Assembly: GCA_950097015.1 (NCBI GenBank) | Contig: CATNEN010000038.1 | Coordinates: 22,940,001 to 23,004,000, forward strand | Length of the DNA: 64,000 nt | Reading direction: 5' to 3' | DNA from: Macrostomum hystrix | Lineage: Eukaryota; Platyhelminthes; Macrostomidae | Shown: in pieces, positions 56,949-64,000 of the stretch | Numbering within the stretch: position 1 is the first letter of the stretch | How the letters are laid out: each line of letters starts with the position of its first letter | Made by a program: the position numbers and the translations under genes | Notes under the pieces: generated by a model | What the model saw: only the letters and a program-made list of their open reading frames with translations | What the model was told of the DNA's origin: nothing | Database searches by the model: none

Positions 56949-57452
56949 CTGTTGCTAGGCAACGCAGGCGCGCCAAGGCTGGGCGGAGCATTTCCGAACG
57001 TCGGGGCGCCGGCTCGCCTGCCACCGAATGGTCGCTCGGTTGATTGGTTCACCCTCTCCGACTGTCTACTTGGCTGCGGTGCTAGTAAATCGATTCTTTT
57101 GATCTTGCCGCCGCTGTTGGTTGCCAGGCAGATTGTGAGAGCATTCTGCCAGCGAGCTAGCGACTTCGCCAACTGCGGACTGTTAGCTAGGCTGGGTCGG
57201 CATCACGACAATCACGAGATTGACAGGCAGGATGTCAGATTGCTGTCTAGCTTTCCGCTACTGTTAGATTCCTCTGGCGAAATTGATCAACTTTGTGGCT
57301 TAACAGACGGCGCTAGCGGCTTGTTCGTTATCGACGGCTCAGATGGGCCTGTTCGCCTCGCGCTGAGGTCGTCCGCCACCTTCGCAGCCGGTTGGGAGCC
57401 AAAAGATGCAATGGGATGGACACAGCTGGCTTTGCGGATGCTGCTTCGCTGA
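56949..57452 (+). CDS. unknown protein, possible thioredoxin-fold relative
   Basis: After the acceptor TTTGACCTCTCACAG the frame opens in phase 0 without an ATG and runs 167 codons to a TGA at 57450-57452. The GC-rich, coding-like composition contrasts with its surroundings. The order GGAFPNVGAPARL, then a beta-like SILLILPP, an alpha-like RQIVRAFCQRASDF, FPLLLDSSGEI and GLFVIDGSDGPVRL resembles the layout of AhpC/TSA-type thioredoxin-fold proteins (PxLxD.G and FVID..G.VR). There is no cysteine where the peroxidatic Cys would be, so at best it would be a non-catalytic relative. This is a weak inference. It may be the last exon of a gene starting upstream (perhaps 50520), or a single-exon gene started by a spliced-leader AUG. 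Confidence 0.45.
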   Translation: MLLGNAGAPRLGGAFPNVGAPARLPPNGRSVDWFTLSDCLLGCGASKSILLILPPLLVARQIVRAFCQRASDFANCGLLARLGRHHDNHEIDRQDVRLLSSFPLLLDSSGEIDQLCGLTDGASGLFVIDGSDGPVRLALRSSATFAAGWEPKDAMGWTQLALRMLLR

Positions 57453-57486
57453 GTTGATGCATTAGTCGTTTTTATCCTGATCCCTC

Positions 57487-58775
57487 AGAGCTGAGGGGGA
57501 GAACAAGCTGAGGTGGAGAACAAGTTCAGGGAAGAACAAACTGGGGGGGAGAACAAGCTGAGGGGGAGAACAAGCTGATGGGGAGAACAAGCTGAGGGGA
57601 GGAAGAACAAGCTGAGGGGAAGAACAAGCTGAGGTGTAGAACAAGCTGCGGGGGAGAACAAGCTGAGGGGAGGAAGAACAAGCTGAGGGGAGGAAGAACA
57701 AGCTGAGGGGGAGAACAAGCTGAGGTGTAGAACAAGCTCTGGGAGAGATCATGCTCAGGGGAGAACAAGCTGAGGTGTAGAACAAGCTCTGGGAGAGATC
57801 ATGCTCAGGGGAGAACAAGCTGAGGGGGAGAACAAGCTGAGGGGGAGAACAAGCTGAGGGGGAGAACAAGCTGAGGGGGAGAACAAGCTGAGGGGGAGAA
57901 CAAGCTGAGGTGGAGAACAAGCTGAGGGGGAGAACAAGCTGAGGAGGAACAAGCTGAGGGGGGGAGAACAAGCTGAGGGGATGAACAAGCTGAGGGGATG
58001 AAAAAGCTGATTGGGGAGAACAAGCTCAGGGGGAGAACAAGCTGAGGGGAGGAAGAACAAGCTGAGTGGAGGAAGAACAAGCTGAGTGGAGGAAGAACAA
58101 GCTGAGGGGGAGAACAAGCTGAGGGGGAGAACAAGCTGAGGGGAGGAAGAACAAGCTGAGGGGAAGAACAAGCTGAGGTGTAGAACAAGCTGAGGGGAAG
58201 AACAAGCTGAGGTGTAGAACAAGCTGAGGGGGAGAACAAGCTGAGGGGAGGAAGAACAAGCTGAGGGGAGGAAGAACAAGCTGAGGGGAGGAAGAACAAG
58301 CTGAGGGGAGGAAGAACAAGCTGAGGGGAAGAACAAGCTGAGGGGGAGAACAAGCTGAGGAGGAGAACAAGCTGAGGGGAGGAAGAACAAGCTGAGGGGG
58401 AGAACAAGCTGAGGGGGGAGAACAAGCTGAGGGGAGGAAGAAGAGGCTGAGGGGGAGAACAAACTGAGGGGGAGAACAAGCTGAGGGGGAGAACAAGCTG
58501 AGGAGGAGAACAAGCTGAGGGGAGGAAGAACAAGCTGAGGGGAGGAAGAACAAGCTGAGGGGGAGAACAAGCTGAGGGGGGAGAACAAGCTGAGGGGAGG
58601 AAGAAGAGGCTGAGGGGGAGAACAAACTGAGGGGGAGAACAAGCTGAGGGGAGAAAGAACAAGCTGAGGGGAGGAAGAACAAGCTGAGGGGAGGAAGAAC
58701 AAGCTGAGGGGAGGAAGAACAAGCTGAGGGGAAGAACAAGCTGACGGGAAGAATAAGCTAAGGGGAGAACAGGCT
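57487..58775. repeat. minisatellite, 17-20-bp unit, purine-rich
   Basis: AACAAGCTGAGGGGGAG and AACAAGCTGAGGGGAGGAAG alternate irregularly with GTGTAG and TCTGGGAGAGATCATG variants. A block of about 140 bp with GAAGAAGAGGCTGAGGGGG is duplicated (58380-58510 and 58560-58640). The frames on the - strand encode only the array. It begins 35 bp after the preceding stop codon. Confidence 0.94.
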
Positions 58776-59591
58776 GCGGAGTTTCTAACGTTGCGGTCTT
58801 TCGAGACTGCATGTGTAACCAACTCATATGACGATCCAGACAATGAAATAAACTAACTCTCGACTGACTGACCAGTGTACTCCCATTTGATTTACAAGCC
58901 TAAATAACTAATTCGTAGATTCCATTAGTATTTTCTTCAATATTTTTAATCGTTGTTTCCAAAAACTTTATCAGTTAGTGTCCTTCGTAGTTTTATTTTG
59001 TTATTTGATTAATAAGAACAATTTGACCCGTCAGCTACAAATAATATTAATTAGTAAATACACATGGAAGAGGATGATATTAAACATCATTTATTTACTC
59101 GGAAAGACTGCACAATACGCTCTCATTGCCTGACACTTCGGGCCGATGAGAAAACAAAAAATTCTATTTGAAAAAAAGAATGACTGGTCAATTTACTCCA
59201 ATTTAATTCAGCTTTTTAATCTGATATTAATCCCTTAATCTACGATAACTGACCTATGAAGAAGTACATTTTTGATTGACTATTTTAGCTTTTGATATTT
59301 CCTTAATAAATGGTGTTTAAAAATGTCAGTTACAATTAAAAAAAGTAAGTATGCAAACATCGAACTACGAAATTGGTTTACTCGAACTTTTATCAATTAG
59401 AGTGATACACTCGTATCGTCTGCTTTTAGTCTATGGTTGAGAGGGCAGCGATGAGTTTCAAGTTGGCTCTGTACCATAGACGTAGAATTTTTATGGTCTA
59501 TGGCCTAGAAATCATCGATTCTTTAAGCCCTGTCTTTCGCATAGTTGATTATAAGACTTAGCGGCTCTAATTGTGTCTTCTCTCTTCGTTA
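58776..59591. other. AT-rich DNA upstream of the zinc-finger gene
   Basis: Unique DNA ending in a strong acceptor-like tract (TTGTGTCTTCTCTCTTCGTT, then AG) at 59571-59592, 41 bp before the zinc-finger ATG. Confidence 0.45.
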
Positions 59592-59633
59592 GTGCGACAA
59601 AAGCAAAGCGAGAAGCAAACAAGAAGGACAAAA

Positions 59634-60834
59634 ATGAACATCATTGCGCCATTAGCCAAGATTCTAATCTGCGGTCAGTGCAACAAAATCTTTCTAAAAG
59701 AGGCCAACATTGTCGAGCATCTAAAGACTCATTTGGCTTCGCTAATGCTAACCGCTACGGAGGCGAATGATTGCGACACGATCATCGATACGGACGTTGA
59801 AGGCTCTGATTTTCGTTTGATGGCCACTGTTTGCACTTTAAAGGTGATCGATTTTTTTGAGTCGTTGTATATATTTTTTACGAATTTACAATCCTCAAGC
59901 TCGAATACATGCAAGGCCGACGTCCATTCATTTGGGGCGCAGCCGCCCAGAGAAAGCTTGCGGACTTGTTGAGCAATTTTAGAACAAAAAAGGCCAAATC
60001 GTGAACGTTGGATTTACTCTTGTGTGAACCTGCGTGCCTAGCGTTGTCCGTCAAATAATCCACCAATTCACACAGTATCAGTTAAATTACTAGCACTATA
60101 TATAGACTTAATTTAGTTAGCTATTCTTATTATTATTATCAGATTGAGCTAAACAGAGCATCACTAGCCGATGAGTCGGCGCCAAATCCAGTTGGGTCGC
60201 CAATCAACCCGGAGACTTCGACCAGCCCAACTGATGCCAACAACTCCGAAGCAATTCCAAGCGCCAGCATCTGCAGACAGATGGCAATTGCTATGGACGA
60301 TTTCTCTGAAAACGCCGCGTTGAAGTTTGAAATTCCCGCCGACGCCATTCAGAGTCGAGAGCCCTGCTCGGCTAGCAACCAAATCAGGCTGCTCCGTCTC
60401 AACCGGCTGGTTGGCAAATTTCGGCGCAAGATTGCCTTCGAATGCCAGATCTGCGGAAAACAGTTTCGCTACCAGCTGGCAGCCACAGACCACGTCAATC
60501 TGCACACTAGCGGCAAGCACTTTAAGTGTCGCTATTGCGGCATCGCTTGTCGCAGCTCTCCAGCTAGGAATATGCACGAGAAGCGTAAGCATAGAAAACA
60601 GCAGGAGCAGCAGCAGCAGAGGAGACGGCTAGAGCAGAAAAGACAACTTCAGCTGCTGCGGCGTCGGCAATCTGAAACTATTGACGACAACGACGTCTCG
60701 GCCCAAGACACCGGCCAGCTGTCCAATCGAGAGAGCGACAACGATGTAGACGATGAAGTTACAACTGGTGAGGCTGGTGGTCAAAAGCCACAGCCTTTCC
60801 AAGGCCCGGTGCCTTCCCTGCCTGTGAGACCTCT

Positions 60835-60872
<38 letters not shown>

Positions 60873-61581
60873 GGCAGCAAATCGCGCACAAGCAACTGCT
60901 ACTCCCAGCTCCTGCGCCCCAATTCAATTCTACTGGTAAGCAAAAACCAATAAATACATGCTATATAGCATGTTATTTCTTATGACAAGCAAATGCTTAT
61001 TTGTTTTGGGCGCTATCTCTGTACCTACAGGCTCACCAGTTGTCTCATTAGTCCCACCGCCATGGGCAAAGCGCTGCCCTTATTGTCCGGCGACATTCAC
61101 CGATGTGGTTTTACTAGCTAGACACTTGCTACAGCAGCATCAGCAGCAGCAGCAGCACCAGCAGCAGTTGAGTCTTAACAGATTCCCAAATACCTTCACC
61201 ACTGCCGGCTTGGTTCCTGTTTCAACTGCTCCCTGGCTTGCTGCGCCTAGTCGATTTTTTCCGCCGCCACCGCCACCGCCGACGCTACTGCTGCCGCAGC
61301 AGCAGCAGCAGCAGCAAAAGCTTCAAAATTTGGCGGCCTCTTGTTCAAACGGGCTGCAGTCAACAAGCCAGCCATTGCTGCCAACAAGGGCTGGATTTTT
61401 TACTTATCCGAGTCAGCGATTTCCAGCCCGACTGTCACTGGCTTCTGCCAGCCTCCAGCAGCAGCAGCAGCAGCAGCAACAACAACAACAACAGGCTCTA
61501 GCTTTGTCGGCATTCTATGTCTGTGGTGGGGCTCCGAATATAGCTGCAAATCAGCCGCAGGAGACAAGAAGTCACGAATGA
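59634..61581 (+). CDS. C2H2 zinc-finger protein with four fingers
   Basis: Exons 59634-59843, 60143-60935 and 61031-61581 join in phase (0, then 1) to give 517 residues. The start is the first in-frame ATG. Finger 1 has Cys13, Cys16, His29 and His33. Finger 2 has Cys171, Cys174, His187 and His191. Finger 3 has Cys199, Cys202, His215 and His220, joined to finger 2 by a linker like the usual seven-residue one. Finger 4 has Cys350, Cys353, His366 and His371. Only fingers 2 and 3 are adjacent. Long CAG-coded Gln runs follow finger 3 (60597-60620, 60834-60870) and finger 4 (61131-61165, 61298-61315, 61456-61493). A nuclear DNA-binding role is likely. The family member cannot be named. AATAAA lies 31 bp after the stop. 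Confidence 0.8.
59920..60060 (+). mobile_element. decayed SINE fragment, copy G
   Basis: TTCATTTGGGGCGCAGCCGC and AGAAAGCTTGCGGACTTGTT match the SINE body with several changes. Similarity fades after about 59980, with CTTGTGTGAACCTGCGTGCC perhaps the continuation. It lies in the first intron of the zinc-finger gene. Confidence 0.65.
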
Positions 61582-61611
61582 GCGAGTCCTTAAAAATCGA
61601 TCGTAGTTGCC

Positions 61612-61617
61612 AATAAA
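61612..61617 (+). promoter_or_regulatory. poly(A) signal of the zinc-finger gene
   Basis: AATAAA 31 bp after the TGA stop. Confidence 0.6.
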
Positions 61618-63387
61618 CATAGACGTCACTTAAACTTTAATGCGGATTTAAAATAACTAATACTATTAAAAAGATATAATCGAAATTACAATAAGCCCAT
61701 GCAGTTTGTTAAAAAAAGTACAGCTTAGTAACAAAGCTGGTTCTAATGCACGGAGAATTGGAAATTTCTAGCCCAACTTAAGCTGGTTACAGCTTCAATT
61801 GCAATTGAGTGTCTTGCTCGGGACAAATTGTCTCCCCACTACTGACTACCAATCTCTTCGTGAGAAGCCCAAAGCTATTATTAAGACTGGGCTATGCAAG
61901 TTTGTTATAATGTTACGCGTTTTTTTTTTTTTTGTTTTTACTGCTAGCGCGCAAAACAATTAAATTCCATGGTTGAAGCAAAGTTTGCCAAGTTTATGTT
62001 GAGACTTAGTTTTACGTAGAACACCAAACGACGCTTATAAAAGTAAATAAAAATGAAACAAAAAGTATCCGGTATTTGCGATGTAAACTTATTTGACAAT
62101 GATTACAAAATCGGAACTTACATTTTCATTTTGTCTTGACCTGCTCGAAGACGTATGTACATTAGATACTGTACGAACTGTACGAACGTACGAACGTAGC
62201 GTTCAAACGAACTGTACGAACACTACCACTGGCACTATTAATTTGAGTTACCTACAGTTCCCAGAATAAGTTTGTTTCAAAATGTTAACAAAACCTTTCG
62301 TTTTCAGAATAACCGCATTCAAATTAGCATTGCTTAAATTGGGTAGACCCTAACACAAAATATGTTACACGTGTGCCAATCGGCCTTGACTTCCTCACCG
62401 TCTGGCAGTAAGAATGAATATTTATATTTTTATTTAGTAGCGATTATTGCAACCTTCCATAACATCTTCTTTACCAGGCCATTTTTTACCACTAAATTTT
62501 CTACTTTACTCAAACGCGATTAGTAAACAAGAATGCTTTTGCGGCTGTTGCTTGGCTGTGCTCTAATGCATACGAGCAGCAGCAGCTCGTATCATATCAT
62601 CTTAAGTTGCGCTATTTTTAGAAAATACGTATTTGTACGAGTATAGTTTGTATATTTTATCACGTCTTTTCCAAGGCTGTTCCGCGGGTTTGCATTGGAA
62701 TTGCCACGGAGAATCACTTTGTAATATACTCGTATTTTAACAAATATATAAGAAAGTAGTGCCAGGTAGGTTTAACCTAAATAGTTTGAATAAAAACATA
62801 ATTACTTCCAATTTTTAATTTGTTTTTCTATGCTTTAGCTAATTGTAAGATTTAAAGCTCTACTGTTCGTTTCTGGCCAAAGAAAAAATATTGTAACTTC
62901 AACAACGTAGAAAGTTAGAAAACCTTAAAATATCCCAATATTGATTCCATGACAAAACAAGCTAACGGCTTTTCAATTGAACTGCATCGACATTGAGGAC
63001 TCGTCTATTGCTGCAGATCAACAAACTGAAATGTAAGTCGTGTTACTTCAGTTTACTCAGTTTTTTTCAGTCTTCGAAAATGAAATACTCGTAATGGTGT
63101 TTAAATCGTGCCATTGGGAGCATCTGAGCCTTTGCCAAATGGCGAGAGAGACGAAATTCCCTTTCTAGCTCGTATTAATCATATAATACTCGTACAATAG
63201 CAGTATACAAAATTACTATAATATTTAATAACTTCATAATAATTGGTATTTCATTATAGCGTAGAATGTAGCTAAAAGGTATCGGTAAAATTAAAATTAA
63301 AATGGTCTAGCAATGGTGACAAGCCGGAACTAGGACACCAGAGATGGATGCATTTTAGGCCGTTTTGATCGTGAAATACACGACTCA
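61618..63387. other. AT-rich intergenic DNA
   Basis: A T-run lies at 61920-61933. A short palindromic cluster of GTACGAAC words lies at 62172-62220. No gene is supported. Confidence 0.4.
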
Positions 63388-63981
63388 GTCATCAGTCATC
63401 AGTCGTGTTTTCACAAAGCGTTTGGCTTGGACCAGCGAGGCGTGATAAATATTCTGGTTGGTCCTTTTGTTGGTGCTTCACCGCGTCCGTCTGTTGCAGC
63501 TTTCTGTTCAGTAGCTGTTGCAGCTTTCTGTTCAGTAGCTGTTGCAGCTTTCTGTTCAGTAGCTGTTGCAGCTGTCTGTTCAGTAGCTGTTGCAGCTGTC
63601 TGTTCAGTAGCTGTTGCAGCTGTCTGTTCAGTAGCTGTTGCAGCTGTCTGTTCAGTAGCTGTTGCAGCTGTCTGTTCAGTAGCTGTTGCAGCTGTCTGTT
63701 CAGTAGCTGTTGCAGCTGTCTGTTCAGTAGCTGTTGCAGCTGTCTGTTCAGTAGCTGTTGCAGCTGTCTGTTCAGTAGCTGTTGCAGCTGTCTGTTCAGT
63801 AGCTGTTACAGCTGTCTGTTCAGTAGCTGTTGCAGCTGTCTGTTCAGTAGCTGTTGCAGCTGTCTGTTCAGTAGCTGTTGCAGCGTAGTTAACGTATCGG
63901 CATCGAATTCAACAGCTTGGCTGGGTTCCGACACGAACAACTGAAATGCCACCGAAGCCGTCGAGTTTTTTGGGTGAATCT
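63388..63981 (-). CDS. candidate exon with an 8-residue repeat, entering from the right
   Basis: On the - strand, after an acceptor CTTGCTTTCAG (at 63982), the frame reads IHPKNSTASVAFQLFVSEPS, then QAVEFDADTLTTLQQLLNRQ. It continues as copies of QLQQLLNR through the 24-bp array and ends KDQPEYLSRLAGPSQTLCEN plus TTDD and a stop at about 63388. One variant array unit (GTTACA instead of GTTGCA near 63806) makes an in-frame TAA, so the product either stops there or the allele is broken. The protein-like left flank and the splice site favour this strand. The + strand frames through the array (CCSCLFSS and VAAVCSVA repeats) lack convincing flanks. The family is unknown. Confidence 0.35.
63490..63885. 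repeat. minisatellite, 24-bp unit
   Basis: AGCTGTTGCAGCTGTCTGTT plus CAGT, about 16 copies. The first three have TTTCTG instead of TGTCTG. As 24 is a multiple of three, every frame repeats every eight codons. Confidence 0.95.
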
Positions 63982-64000
63982 GAAAGCAAGCATGTGGACG

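Noticed and set aside
57755-58843. 362-codon frame on the - strand and its overlapping partners
   Set aside because: Three overlapping frames are all open through the same array, so none is supported.
62172-62222. GTACGAAC word cluster as an operator or replication element
   Set aside because: Only a few short copies with no context to support a function.
63405-63944. + strand Cys/Ser-rich protein of 179 residues
   Set aside because: The repeat is open in several frames, and the flanks on the + strand are poor. The - strand reading has a splice acceptor and better flanks.

Overview
The window is nuclear DNA from an animal. Its genes are broken into short exons with GT-AG introns, and recognisable products include a protocadherin, a synaptotagmin-family protein and a C2H2 zinc-finger protein. 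Other marks are AATAAA poly(A) signals, tRNA-derived SINE copies and no bacterial-style operons. A spiralian is likely, and a flatworm is a plausible guess. The guess rests on gene content, the density of minisatellites, and two or three genes whose coding frame opens directly at a splice acceptor with no ATG, as expected where a flatworm-type spliced leader supplies the AUG. The species cannot be told from the sequence.

Layout, + strand genes first: the 3' end of a TTC4/Cns1-like co-chaperone gene (336-1143); a PTPMT1-like mitochondrial phosphatase (4038-4595); a PIGZ/SMP3-type GPI mannosyltransferase (5325-7893); a 7-exon tandem-C2 synaptotagmin-family gene (9422-27310); a proline/serine-rich reading frame (50520-51044); a short exon or single-exon gene of unknown function (56949-57452); and a four-finger C2H2 protein (59634-61581). 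On the - strand there is a complete 7-exon, seven-cadherin-repeat protocadherin (39347 down to 30125), a weak candidate exon (56210-56342) and the likely end of another gene entering from the right edge (63388-63981). The three left-hand + strand genes are housekeeping genes in the same direction. The synaptotagmin-family gene and the protocadherin converge tail to tail across about 2.8 kb.

Roughly a third of the window (about 23 of 64 kb by my estimate) is minisatellite: more than 30 separate arrays with units of about 10-40 bp, each with its own sequence, found both between genes and inside introns. Several have higher-order structure. Six arrays at 5-12 kb share one core, CACCCACCTCACTCC or a close variant. 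Most long repetitive reading frames in the window are by-products of these arrays. The second repeat class is a SINE family of about 350 bp (seven copies or fragments) with a tRNA-like head and ATT- or ATCT-type tails. One copy has a perfect 11-bp target duplication and lies next to a protocadherin splice acceptor.

The genes do not form one pathway. PIGZ (ER, GPI anchors) and PTPMT1 (mitochondria, cardiolipin precursor) are both lipid-linked metabolism. The C2 protein and the protocadherin point to membrane traffic and cell adhesion.
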